Shown here piece after piece: positions 1-7,733 of a stretch of 64,000 nucleotides of DNA. The DNA is taken from contig JAJYUT010000003.1 in assembly GCA_021792365.1 (NCBI GenBank), positions 124,001 to 188,000 of the forward strand. Reading direction: 5' to 3'. The first letter of the stretch is position 1. The number at the start of each line of letters is the position of its first letter. Under the pieces are notes generated by a model, which ran no database searches, was not told where the DNA came from, and saw only the letters and a program-made list of their open reading frames with translations. Position numbers and translations under genes: made by a program. Origin of the DNA: Pseudomonadota bacterium. GTDB lineage: Bacteria; Pseudomonadota; Alphaproteobacteria; Dongiales; Dongiaceae.

Positions 1-323
1 TCGAGCACGGTGGGCAGCGCGGCGAGGAAGATGAGGCCCAGCGTTGCAGTGTTGGCGACCGCGATCACGCGTCGCCAGCGCGGCGTAAACCTCCTATAGA
101 GAACATCGAAGACGATGTGCTGCCGCTCGCCGAGCAGCAGGTTGCAGGACCAGAAGACCACCCATACATACGTTATGGAGCAGATCTCCAGCGACCACGA
201 CACTGGAGCGTTGAAGACATACCGACTGACGATCTGCACCATGAAGGCGCCGAACATGGCTACGAACATTGCCGCCGCAGCCAGTTCGGCGAGGCGCTTC
301 AGCTTGGCGCCGAGGCCGATCAT
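1..323 (-). CDS. TRAP transporter small permease (DctQ family), 3' end beyond the window
   Basis: The reverse strand from ATG 323 reads as a small membrane protein: a hydrophobic first helix, then SRYVFN, a second helix around ITYVWVVFW, and a third segment starting near LGLIFL where the window ends. The SRYVFNAPVSWSLE stretch is typical of DctQ, the four-helix small subunit of tripartite ATP-independent periplasmic (TRAP) carriers in the inner membrane. It lies 38 bp downstream of a DctP binding protein on the same strand, the usual order, and a DctM large permease is expected beyond position 1. Only 107 codons are visible. The substrate cannot be told from this subunit. Confidence 0.85.
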   Translation of the reverse strand, partial: MIGLGAKLKRLAELAAAAMFVAMFGAFMVQIVSRYVFNAPVSWSLEICSITYVWVVFWSCNLLLGERQHIVFDVLYRRFTPRWRRVIAVANTATLGLIFLAALPTVL

Positions 324-361
324 TCTCCCCCTCCTGCTTGCGCCAAGCTTCCGCGTATGAT

Positions 362-1381
362 CTAGGCGCCGGCTGCCCTGATCCGGTCCAGCATCCCTGC
401 CGGCCAATCCTTCGAGAAGTCGGAATTGACGAAGGCATCGAGCACCTTGGTACGGAAGGCGGCGACGTCCGGCGTCGTAACTTTCAATCCCTTGCCTTCC
501 ATGAAGGCGACGGCCTCCTTCTCGGTCGCGACCACGCCCTGGTCATTGACCTTCTTGCCCTCCATCTCGGCAGCAATGACGGCGGCGCGCTCGTCCTCGC
601 TGAGGCCATTCCAGTACTCGCTCGCGACAGCGAAGAAGGTGTTGGCAACCATGTGCGACGTCAGGACGATCTGCTTCGAGACCTCGTAGAACTTCGAGGC
701 CATGGCGTCGGGAAGCGGGTTCTCCAAGCCGTCGATGGTGCCAGTTTGCATGGCGAGGTAGACCTCCTCGAATGCGAGCGGCGTCGCGTTCGCGCCGAGC
801 GCATTGCCGAGGAACTGCCAGGCCTCCGAGCCCGGCATGCGCAGCTTGAGTCCCTTCAGGTCTTCCGGCCCGTTGACCTCTTTCGCCTCGCGCAGGATGA
901 CATGGCGAGTGCCGAGATATTGGCTCTTCACCAGCGTGATGCCGATGTCCTTCTCGATCCGCGCCTTGTATTCGGCGCCGATATCGCCGTCGTAAACTGC
1001 ATCGAGATGCGCGGGGTCGCGCATCAGGTAGCCGCAGGTGAACACCGAGTACTCGGGTATGAGCGCCGCGATATCCTGCGGCGAAACCATGCCGACCTCG
1101 AGATTGCCGCGCTGCATCGCCTCGATCTCGGTGCCCTGCCCGAACAGCGTGCCGTTGTAGTGAATCTGCACGTTGAACCGGCCCGGCATGCTGGCTTCAA
1201 TCGCCTGCTTGAAGGTCTGCAGGTTTTTCGCCTGCCACTCCTCCTCGTTGCCGGGAAGCGAGATGCGGAACGGCTGTGCGTCGCCCAGGCTCGATTTGAT
1301 GATGAAGGGCATCGAGAGCGCGGCGGCACCCCCTGCCAGAACTGCGCGGCGGCCGAATGGCTTGCCGATGATCGTGTTCAT
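362..1381 (-). CDS. TRAP transporter substrate-binding protein (DctP family)
   Basis: A 339-residue periplasmic binding protein that would deliver an organic acid to the DctQM permease. The N-terminus has a twin-arginine-like leader (GRRAVLAGG followed by a hydrophobic stretch), suggesting Tat export. The body is DctP-like: a GLKLRMPGSEAWQ segment near residue 180 provides the arginine that in this family salt-bridges the ligand carboxylate, followed by FEEVYLAMQTGTIDGLENP. A good ribosome site (GGGGAGG) precedes ATG 1381. It is 24 bp downstream of a GntR regulator and 38 bp upstream of dctQ, forming one operon. The DapA-family enzymes on the opposite strand suggest a sugar acid, keto acid or amino-acid-derived ligand; this is inference. 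Confidence 0.9.
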   Translation of the reverse strand: MNTIIGKPFGRRAVLAGGAAALSMPFIIKSSLGDAQPFRISLPGNEEEWQAKNLQTFKQAIEASMPGRFNVQIHYNGTLFGQGTEIEAMQRGNLEVGMVSPQDIAALIPEYSVFTCGYLMRDPAHLDAVYDGDIGAEYKARIEKDIGITLVKSQYLGTRHVILREAKEVNGPEDLKGLKLRMPGSEAWQFLGNALGANATPLAFEEVYLAMQTGTIDGLENPLPDAMASKFYEVSKQIVLTSHMVANTFFAVASEYWNGLSEDERAAVIAAEMEGKKVNDQGVVATEKEAVAFMEGKGLKVTTPDVAAFRTKVLDAFVNSDFSKDWPAGMLDRIRAAGA

Positions 1382-1405
1382 GTGACCCTCCCCTTTTGGT
1401 TGACG

Positions 1406-2272
1406 TTATGCGTTGGCCTTGACTGGCTCCCTCTGGCCGCCGGCGCCTCGGCCCGCGGCTGCTTTCGTTGCCGGCTTGCCTGGTGACGGCTTGGCGGCCG
1501 CGCGCTCGCGCGCCAGCGCCTCGGCCGCGCGCTCGACTTCCGGCGCGTTGTGCTGTCGCGCCAGTCGCTCGGCCTTCTCCGGCTCGCCGGCGACGATTGC
1601 GCGCACGATCGGCTGATGCTCGGCCACGATCTGGTTGAGGTCCAAGATCAGCGCGTTGGACGAAATAATATAGTGCCGCACCTGCTGCTCCAGCAGCCGG
1701 TATTGGTCGATCAGGCGCTGATGACCGGTGATCGCAACGATGGTCTTGTGCAAGGCGAGATCGGCATCAGCCACCCGGCCGTGCTTGCGGAATCCTACCG
1801 CCGCCACCAGCCGCTCGAACGCAGCCTCCAATTTGGCAACGCAGTCCCTTGTGCGGTGCTCGGCCGCGAGCCGTGCCGCCATCCCCTCGAGCGTGCCGCG
1901 CAACGTATAGAGCTCCCACGCATCCGCCTGGGAAAACTCGGGCAGCATCCATTTCGTGTAGGCCACCTGCTGGATCAGGCCCTCGTGTGCGAGGGCCCGG
2001 AGCGCAACCCGCAACGTGCCACGGCTCACCTCCAGCTGGGCGGCAAGCGCCGTTTCCGTCACTCGCTGGCCGGGTGCCAGCTGGCCGCTCAGAATCTGTT
2101 CGCGCAGCACATCGGCCGCGCGCGAATCGAGCGAACGACGTTCGACTTTCACGGATCGTACCGATTTCACCCCTGTCGCCCGCCTCTGGCCGTTGCCTTG
2201 CGGCTCCTTCGACGGCGGTCGCCGGCCCTCTGCGGCCGCCGGACGCCCCCTTGCTTGCTGAAATGCTCTCAT
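1406..2272 (-). CDS. GntR-family regulator with FCD ligand domain
   Basis: A 288-residue DNA-binding regulator. After about 45 basic, low-complexity residues comes a winged helix (SRAADVLREQILSGQL ... LAAQLEVSRGTLRVALRAL) and then an all-helical FCD domain from about residue 110 (YTLRGTLEGMAARLAAEHR), the FadR-type sensor for carboxylate effectors. The C-terminus is alanine- and lysine-rich. It heads the TRAP operon and diverges from the two DapA-family genes, so it probably controls both through the intergenic palindrome at 2296-2307. The ATG at 2272 was used; the unusual leader leaves open a later start close to the winged helix. Confidence 0.85.
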   Translation of the reverse strand: MRAFQQARGRPAAAEGRRPPSKEPQGNGQRRATGVKSVRSVKVERRSLDSRAADVLREQILSGQLAPGQRVTETALAAQLEVSRGTLRVALRALAHEGLIQQVAYTKWMLPEFSQADAWELYTLRGTLEGMAARLAAEHRTRDCVAKLEAAFERLVAAVGFRKHGRVADADLALHKTIVAITGHQRLIDQYRLLEQQVRHYIISSNALILDLNQIVAEHQPIVRAIVAGEPEKAERLARQHNAPEVERAAEALARERAAAKPSPGKPATKAAAGRGAGGQREPVKANA

Positions 2273-2295
2273 CCGCAGCGCGGGGCGTCAAGGAG

Positions 2296-2307
2296 ATTGT
2301 TGACAAT
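2296..2307. promoter_or_regulatory. Candidate GntR operator overlapping a -35 box
   Basis: ATTGT-TG-ACAAT is a perfect 12-bp inverted repeat in the gap between the GntR gene and the first DapA-family gene. It resembles the TNGT..ACNA pattern bound by FCD-type GntR proteins. A consensus -35 hexamer TTGACA (2300-2305) reading toward the DapA-family genes lies inside it, with only a poor -10 match around 2322-2328. Binding by the neighbouring regulator is inferred. Confidence 0.5.
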
Positions 2308-2408
2308 TATCAATCTGGGACGATGATCGGGCGACGGCTGCGGAACCGCTACAAGCGGGCGGCGCACCGGATCACCGGGGACGGTCATCAAAGGGGAGCT
2401 TGCCGGGC

Positions 2409-3389
2409 ATGAGTGGTCTTCCGCAGCGCGACTGCCTTGTGGTGGCGGTCGCCACGCCCATGACGGCTTCGTTCCGGCCCGACATCGATCTGCTGGTCGA
2501 GCGCTGCCGGAAGCTGATGCACGACGGCTGCGACGGCGTGACCCTGTTCGGCACGACGGGCGAAGGCGCCGAGTTCAACGTGGCCGATCGCACAGTGACA
2601 CTCGAGCGCGTGATTGCCGCTGGTATTCCCGCCGATCGGATCATCGTCTCGGTCGGCGCCTTGGCGATGCCCGACATCGTCGCACTGGCACGCCACGCCA
2701 TCGATCAGAAGGTCGATGGCGTGCTGTTGATGCCACCATGCGTCTATCGCGGCGGCATCACAGAGGACGGCACTTTCCGGTTCTATGCCTCGGTCATTGA
2801 CGCGATCGACCGCCCGAACCTGCGCCTTTATCTGTACCACTTTCCTGATATCAGCGGCGTACCCATCACGCCCACGGTGGTCCGGCGGCTCCACGAGCGG
2901 TATTCGGAGAACGTGGTCGGCATCAAGGACAGCGGCGGCGATCTCGATTTCACCGAGGCGCTGCTGCGGCGCTTCTCTCACCTGTCGGTCTTCACCGGCA
3001 CCGAAACGCATGTGCCGCAGCTGCTCGCAAGCGGTGGGCGGGGCACCATCTGCGGGCTCGCGAACGTGATGCCGCGGCTGCTGCGGGCGATGTTCGACGC
3101 GCCGGACCAGTTCGAGCGCCGCCGCCACATCCAGCAGATGCTGAGCGCGGATGTCGTGCTGTCACGCCGTCCGTTCATTGCCTCGCTCAAGGCGCTGGTG
3201 GCGGACAGCACCGGAGTCGCGGCCTGGCGCCGCGTACTGCCGCCGATGTCGGAGCTCCCGGTTTTGGAGGAGCAGCGCATGATCGCCGATTTCCGGCGTT
3301 GGGAGTCAATCTTGCCGCAGGCAGAGCGCAGTCTCTATCCTGCGGACATGGAATCCGATCCGAAAGTTGTCTCGTTGAGGCGAGGCTAG
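2409..3389 (+). CDS. DapA/NanA-family lyase (class I aldolase), first of two
   Basis: A 326-residue (beta/alpha)8 lyase of the dihydrodipicolinate synthase / N-acetylneuraminate lyase superfamily. These enzymes form a Schiff base between a lysine and a 2-keto acid, usually pyruvate. Visible are the GTTGEGAEF motif that binds the keto-acid carboxylate, the catalytic tyrosine in LYHFPDISG and the Schiff-base lysine in GIKDSGGD. ATG 2409 is preferred to TTG 2400 because GGGGAG at 2393-2398 is correctly spaced only for the ATG. It is followed after 13 bp by a second, clearly different paralogue and faces a TRAP operon. A catabolic aldolase or dehydratase is likelier than lysine biosynthesis; the substrate is unknown. 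Confidence 0.88.
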   Translation: MSGLPQRDCLVVAVATPMTASFRPDIDLLVERCRKLMHDGCDGVTLFGTTGEGAEFNVADRTVTLERVIAAGIPADRIIVSVGALAMPDIVALARHAIDQKVDGVLLMPPCVYRGGITEDGTFRFYASVIDAIDRPNLRLYLYHFPDISGVPITPTVVRRLHERYSENVVGIKDSGGDLDFTEALLRRFSHLSVFTGTETHVPQLLASGGRGTICGLANVMPRLLRAMFDAPDQFERRRHIQQMLSADVVLSRRPFIASLKALVADSTGVAAWRRVLPPMSELPVLEEQRMIADFRRWESILPQAERSLYPADMESDPKVVSLRRG

Positions 3390-3402
3390 AAGGGGCAAAG
3401 CA

Positions 3403-4296
3403 ATGGCTGAAATCAAAGGAATCTGCGTTCCGACTTGCACGCCGTTCGACGATACCGGCGACAATCTGAGCGAGAAGGCATTATCGAGGCACATCGAGCG
3501 GCTGCTCGAAGCCGGCGTCCATGCGGTGATCTCGTGCGGCGGCACCGGCGAGTTCGCGTATCTCAGCGAGGCAGAGCGCCGTCAGATTCATCAGCTCGTT
3601 GCAAAGCAGGTTCGCGGCAAGGCCAGATTCGTGGCGCAGTCGTCCGCAGTCAGCACGCGGGACACCATCGAGAACGCGAAATTCGCGGAAGGCCTCGGCG
3701 CGGATGCGCTCATGATCCTGCCGCCCTATTTCGAAGGTCCGACCATGGACGGCGTGATGTGGCACTTCGAGGCAGTAGCCCGCGCGATCAAGACGCCGAT
3801 CATCGTCTACAACATACCTCAGAACACAAACCGTGACATCACGCCCGATCTCTTCAGCCGCCTCCTCCAGATCGAGAACATTCGGTACATCAAGGACAGC
3901 ACAGGCGACTTCACCAGGATACAGCAACTGGTCGCAACCGGCGGCAAGGTGTTGAACGGCGGTGATACGCTCGCTTTCCCGGCGCTGCTCGCGGGGTGCA
4001 CTGGGCTGATCTGGGGCGGCGCCAACGCAACGCCGAATGAGGCAGTCCGGCTATATGACTTGGCTACGAAAGGTGAGCTCGGTGCGGCGGCCACGCTGTG
4101 GAAAGCGTTGCTTCCTGCGCAGCTATTCTACTGGACACATGACTACAATTCTTCGGTCAAGGCAGCAATCAACCTGCTGGGGGGCAACATCGGACTCTGC
4201 CGCAAGCCGGCACTGCCACTGCCCGAATCGGAAATGGCTGAGCTGAAAAGCGCCCTTCTGTCCTTAGGGCGCCCGATCGCCGCCACAGCGCAATAG
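3403..4296 (+). CDS. DapA-family lyase/dehydratase, second of two
   Basis: A 297-residue paralogue of the preceding gene, same fold and mechanism class. It carries VISCGGTGEFAYLS at the keto-acid-binding loop (CGGTGE instead of the usual GTTGE), the tyrosine in IVYNIPQNTN and the Schiff-base lysine in YIKDSTGD. The NPx-to-IPQ change and altered GTTGE loop resemble catabolic members such as keto-deoxysugar-acid dehydratases, but this cannot be settled by eye. It is translated 13 bp after the first gene, so both are co-transcribed. Two DapA-like enzymes in sequence suggest two steps of one pathway for whatever the neighbouring TRAP carrier imports. Confidence 0.87.
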   Translation: MAEIKGICVPTCTPFDDTGDNLSEKALSRHIERLLEAGVHAVISCGGTGEFAYLSEAERRQIHQLVAKQVRGKARFVAQSSAVSTRDTIENAKFAEGLGADALMILPPYFEGPTMDGVMWHFEAVARAIKTPIIVYNIPQNTNRDITPDLFSRLLQIENIRYIKDSTGDFTRIQQLVATGGKVLNGGDTLAFPALLAGCTGLIWGGANATPNEAVRLYDLATKGELGAAATLWKALLPAQLFYWTHDYNSSVKAAINLLGGNIGLCRKPALPLPESEMAELKSALLSLGRPIAATAQ

Positions 4297-4388
4297 GACT
4301 CATCCTCTCGATCCCTTTCGGGCATCAATTCCGAGATGGGTGATGCCCTGATCAGGCAATGTTTGGCTCGGGCCGTCTTGTTAGCCGA

Positions 4389-4414
4389 GCGGCTCAGCAG
4401 TCTCTCTGAGCCGC
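4389..4414. terminator. Hairpin between convergent genes, possible bidirectional terminator
   Basis: GCGGCTCAG (4389-4397), an 8-nt loop and CTGAGCCGC (4406-4414) form a perfect 9-bp stem in the 189-bp gap between the convergent DapA-family and thioesterase genes. Neither side has a clear U-tract, so it may be a bidirectional or Rho-assisted terminator or an mRNA 3'-end stabiliser. Nothing else is recognisable in 4297-4485. Confidence 0.5.
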
Positions 4415-4485
4415 GGAGCCCCCGCAAGATGCTCGTCAATTGCGCTGAGCACTCGCCGTGCCTCTTGCCCAAAGGCCGCTCGGCG

Positions 4486-4911
4486 CTATGAGCCCTCTCG
4501 CAGGCAGATTGCTTCGGCCCGACGCCTGCTGCCGTCATCCAGGGCGATCTTGGTTCGCGCGGTCAGATCGAAGCGAACGGTCGTCGTCTTCGCCTGCGCC
4601 CGGACAATGCCGTCCATCGTGCCCTCGAGCACGTGGACATATGTCACCGAGGACGTGCCAATCTTCTCCACATGGGAGTGAATGGTGATCAGTGTCCCGG
4701 CTGCGGTTTCGTGACGATAGTCGATCTCCATCCGGACGTCCGCCCAACCAAAGCGCTTCTTGTCGGCATCGGGGCCGGCGATCCGGCCGAGCACCTGAAA
4801 GGAGGCATCGTCGAACATGGCGACATAGTGCCGGACGTTGAGATGGCCCATCTCGTCGCACATCCAGGGATGCGCGACGCCGGCATAGGTGACGATGCCT
4901 CGCCCGGTCAA
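4486..4911 (-). CDS. Acyl-CoA thioesterase, 4HBT hotdog family
   Basis: A 141-residue single-hotdog protein. HPWMCDEMGHLNVRHYVAMFDDA is the helix-start signature of 4-hydroxybenzoyl-CoA-thioesterase-type enzymes, with the D-x-x-G-H-x-N core, followed by the R-x-E-x-x-Y-R-x-E strand pattern (RMEIDYRHE). It would hydrolyse a short acyl-CoA in the cytoplasm. Its start overlaps the end of the upstream BKACE gene by 4 bp, so the two are translationally coupled. BKACE enzymes release an acyl-CoA and acetoacetate, and in carnitine catabolism a thioesterase of this type frees betaine from betainyl-CoA. By analogy it probably cleaves the acyl-CoA made by its partner; the acyl group is unknown. Confidence 0.85.
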   Translation of the reverse strand: MTGRGIVTYAGVAHPWMCDEMGHLNVRHYVAMFDDASFQVLGRIAGPDADKKRFGWADVRMEIDYRHETAAGTLITIHSHVEKIGTSSVTYVHVLEGTMDGIVRAQAKTTTVRFDLTARTKIALDDGSRRRAEAICLREGS

Positions 4912-5846
4912 AACGCCACCTCCTCCCCGCCTTTCAGTTTCAGGAGCTCGCGCGCCTCCTCCGCCGTCGCGACCTCGAGCGACAGCTCACCGAGTATACG
5001 CCTGATCTTCGCCACCTGTTCGGCATTGCTCTTCGCCAGCGCTCCCTTGCCGATATAAAGGCTATCTTCCAGGCCGACGCGCACGTTGCCACCCATGACC
5101 GCGCCCATCGTGCACAGGCCCATCTGGTGCTTGCCCGCCGCGAGGATGGACCACAGGTAATCCCTGCCGAAGAGCCGATCCGCCGTGCGCCGCATATGCA
5201 TGAGATCCTCTGGATCCGCGCCGATCCCGCCGAGCAGGCCGAAGATGGTCTGTACGAACAAGGGCGGGGTGAGCAGCTTGCGGTCGAGGAAATGCGCGAG
5301 GGTGTAGAGGTGACTGACGTCGTAGCATTCGAACTCGAACTTGGTGCCATAAGCCTGGCCGACCTCGACGATGATGCGCTCGATCTGCTCGAAGGTGTTG
5401 GACACGATGCCCTTCTTCGTGTCTTCGAGATAGCCTTTCTCCCAATCGTGCTTCCAGTCGCGGAACTTTGGCGCGATATGATAGAGGCCGAAGTTCATTG
5501 AACCCATGTTGAGCGAGCACAGCTCGGGCTTCGCTGCATGGGCGGCTTCGAGACGTTCCTCCAGGCTCATCTTCAAGCCGCCGCCGGTCGAGATGTTCAT
5601 CACCGCATTGGTCTGCTGTTTGATCCGGGGCAGGAAATCCATGAAGAGGCGCGGATCCGGCGTGGGCTTGCCGGTCTTGGGATCGCGCGCATGGAGATGG
5701 ATGATCGCGGCGCCCGCCTCTGCAGCGCCGACCGACGCGTCGACGATCTCGTTCGGCGTGATCGGCAGGTGCGGGCTCATGGTCGGCGTATGAATCGAAC
5801 CGGTCACCGCGCAGGTGATGATGACCTTCCTCTGTGGCGCCGTCAT
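4908..5846 (-). CDS. Beta-keto acid cleavage enzyme (BKACE, DUF849)
   Basis: A 312-residue TIM-barrel zinc enzyme. BKACE proteins react a beta-keto acid with acetyl-CoA to give acetoacetate and a new acyl-CoA. The N-terminal IITCAVTGSIHTPTMSP segment, the metal-binding AAIIHLHARDP motif near residue 50 and FECYDVSHLYTLA are all present and the length is normal. The thioesterase gene overlaps its end, and a polyamine-type ABC ATPase gene lies 37 bp upstream. The same locus encodes an aminotransferase and an amine-oxidase-like flavoprotein, so the keto acid may derive from an amino- or ammonium-bearing compound. No carnitine dehydrogenase is adjacent, so 3-dehydrocarnitine is only one possibility. 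Confidence 0.88.
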   Translation of the reverse strand: MTAPQRKVIITCAVTGSIHTPTMSPHLPITPNEIVDASVGAAEAGAAIIHLHARDPKTGKPTPDPRLFMDFLPRIKQQTNAVMNISTGGGLKMSLEERLEAAHAAKPELCSLNMGSMNFGLYHIAPKFRDWKHDWEKGYLEDTKKGIVSNTFEQIERIIVEVGQAYGTKFEFECYDVSHLYTLAHFLDRKLLTPPLFVQTIFGLLGGIGADPEDLMHMRRTADRLFGRDYLWSILAAGKHQMGLCTMGAVMGGNVRVGLEDSLYIGKGALAKSNAEQVAKIRRILGELSLEVATAEEARELLKLKGGEEVAF

Positions 5847-5883
5847 GTTCTCCCCTCTTCATCTCATTGATGTTACGCGCGGC

Positions 5884-6993
5884 TCAGCGGTCGAGCGCGA
5901 GGCAGTCCTCCGTTCGCCAGCCGAGGCGGACATCCGCCCCCGGCGACAGCGGCGGCACGCCCGACCCATTCGGCAGCTTGACGATGATTGGACCGATGCC
6001 AGGAACGTCGGCGATAAGTCGGAGATGATCGCCCACATAGATTACCGAGCGCACGGCCGCGCTCAACTCGTTCGGCATCGTTGCACCGTCGCTCAGCACC
6101 GCGACGCGCTCCGGTCGGAGCGAAACAGTTGCAGGGGCGCCGGCCCCTGCAGTCATGGCTTCCGGCCTGGTCGCCCTGATGCGCAACGTCCCGCCATCCA
6201 GCAGGACCGAGACTTCGCCAGCCTCGCTCGGGCCCAGCGTGCCCGAGAGGCGATTGTTCTCGCCGATGAAGTTTGCAACGAAATCGGTCTGCGGCCGTTC
6301 GTACAGCGCCGCCGGATCGGAGAGCTGCTGGATCGACCCGGCGTTGAAGACGGCGATCCGGTCGGACATGGTCAGCGCCTCGGTTTGATCGTGCGTGACA
6401 TAGATGAACGTCACCCCGAGCCGCGCATGGATGTCCTTGATCTCATACTGCATCTGTTCGCGAAGCTGCTTGTCCAGCGCGCCCAGCGGCTCGTCCATCA
6501 GAACGAGGCTCGGTCGGAAGATCAGCGCACGGGCAACTGCGATGCGCTGCTGTTGGCCGCCGGAAAGCTGGTCGGGACGCCGCGATCCCACGCCCGTCAG
6601 GCGCACCATGTCGAGCACTGCATTGACGCGTTGCACGATCTCCGGGCGCGGCACCTTGCGCACTTCGAGCGGAAAGGCGAGGTTTTCGGCCACCGTCATG
6701 TGGGGGAAAAGCGCATAGTTCTGGAACACCATGCCGATGCCGCGCCGGTTGGCGGGAACGATGTCGATGCGCTGCCCGTCGATCAGGATCTCGCCTTCGC
6801 TCGGCTCCTCGAAGCCGGCGAGCATCATGAGCGCCGTCGTCTTGCCGGAGCCGGAGGGACCAAGCAGGGTCAGGAACTCGCCGCGAAAGACATCGAGAGT
6901 CAGATCCCGCACCGCCAGTACGGCCGGCCCATAGCGCTTCGAGACGTTCCGGAAGCAGACATGCACGGCCGAGGCCGCATCGGCACTGCGCAT
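5884..6993 (-). CDS. Polyamine-type ABC transporter ATP-binding protein (PotA-like)
   Basis: A 369-residue ATPase: Walker [11 protein letters not shown]-loop near [14 protein letters not shown], signature [15 protein letters not shown], Walker [13 protein letters not shown] and switch histidine ([10 protein letters not shown]), then a C-terminal TOBE-like domain ([10 protein letters not shown]). This is the PotA/CysA/FbpC type that energises import with one ATPase homodimer. The frame stays open upstream, but ATG 6993 lies 2 bp after the GntR stop and begins the conserved domain, so it was chosen. Its permeases and binding protein are encoded divergently at 9185-12295, so one transporter is split between two strands. 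Confidence 0.9.
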   Translation of the reverse strand: MRSADAASAVHVCFRNVSKRYGPAVLAVRDLTLDVFRGEFLTLLGPSGSGKTTALMMLAGFEEPSEGEILIDGQRIDIVPANRRGIGMVFQNYALFPHMTVAENLAFPLEVRKVPRPEIVQRVNAVLDMVRLTGVGSRRPDQLSGGQQQRIAVARALIFRPSLVLMDEPLGALDKQLREQMQYEIKDIHARLGVTFIYVTHDQTEALTMSDRIAVFNAGSIQQLSDPAALYERPQTDFVANFIGENNRLSGTLGPSEAGEVSVLLDGGTLRIRATRPEAMTAGAGAPATVSLRPERVAVLSDGATMPNELSAAVRSVIYVGDHLRLIADVPGIGPIIVKLPNGSGVPPLSPGADVRLGWRTEDCLALDR

Positions 6994-6995
6994 CG

Positions 6996-7733
6996 TCACT
7001 GGCTTGCGGCTCCAACGGTCGCGCGGCGGCGCGCGGCGCTCCGGCCCGATCGCGGTGCCGGCAGCGATTGACTGGCCGCGCGCAGCATGATGTCGGCCGC
7101 GTCGGTGATATCCGCGACCAGAGCCCGCCGCGCGGTCGCGCCATCTCCAGCCCGCAACGCGGTGATGATCTCGGCGTGATAGTCCAGGCCCAGGCCCAGC
7201 GTCGCCTCGCCGCGCATGATGTTGAGCCACGGCCCTGCCCGCAACCACATGCGCTCGATGATCGGCTGGATCGCCGAGGAGCGCGAGGCGCGGTAGATGG
7301 AGAAGTGGAACTCCCGATTGAAAGCCAGGTAGTCTCCCGCCGTATCGACGGCCGTGCAGGCCTTCATCCGCTCATTGAGATCCTCGATCTGGTCGAGCTC
7401 CTCCGGGGTGATGGTCGAGGCGGCCCATTCGGTGGCCGAACCTTCGATCGCGCACCGGACCCGCACCAGGTCGGAAATGATCTGCACCGTGGCTTCGGGC
7501 ACGATGACGCCGCGATTGGGATGGTCGAACAGCGCGTCATCGCTGACCAGTTGCTTCAGCGCCTCGCGCACCGGCATCGGGCTGGTCTCGAAGGTTTCGG
7601 CGATCTGCCGCACGACCAATCGCTGGCCGGGAACGAAGTCGCCGTTCATCAACGCTCGCTTCAGCCCGGCATAGACCCGCGCATGCGCGGTCGTCTGCGC
7701 CGACGAGATCTTCTGTTCGCGCTTTGCGGTCAT
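6996..7733 (-). CDS. GntR-family regulator with FCD domain
   Basis: A 245-residue regulator: winged helix (ARVYAGLKRALMNGDFVPGQR ... VRQIAETFETSPMPVREALKQL) followed by a helical FCD sensor (VRCAIEGSATEWAA ... NREFHFSIYRAS). Its ATG overlaps the stop of the class III aminotransferase gene by 4 bp, and the ABC ATPase starts 2 bp after its own stop, so it is embedded in the operon it probably controls. The likely target is the pair of TTGATCAAATC repeats between the divergent aminotransferase and binding-protein genes (9067-9166). The C-terminal 30 residues are basic and low-complexity. Confidence 0.87.
   Translation of the reverse strand: MTAKREQKISSAQTTAHARVYAGLKRALMNGDFVPGQRLVVRQIAETFETSPMPVREALKQLVSDDALFDHPNRGVIVPEATVQIISDLVRVRCAIEGSATEWAASTITPEELDQIEDLNERMKACTAVDTAGDYLAFNREFHFSIYRASRSSAIQPIIERMWLRAGPWLNIMRGEATLGLGLDYHAEIITALRAGDGATARRALVADITDAADIMLRAASQSLPAPRSGRSAARRRATVGAASQ

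Noticed and set aside
4486-5846. Naming the BKACE and thioesterase genes as carnitine catabolic cdhC/cdhB
   Set aside because: No L-carnitine dehydrogenase adjacent, and the N-terminal SIHTPTMSP subgroup is not one I can tie to dehydrocarnitine.
5815-7071. Long forward frame over the PotA-like ATPase gene
   Set aside because: Mirror of the ATPase codons; no motifs, start or ribosome site of its own.
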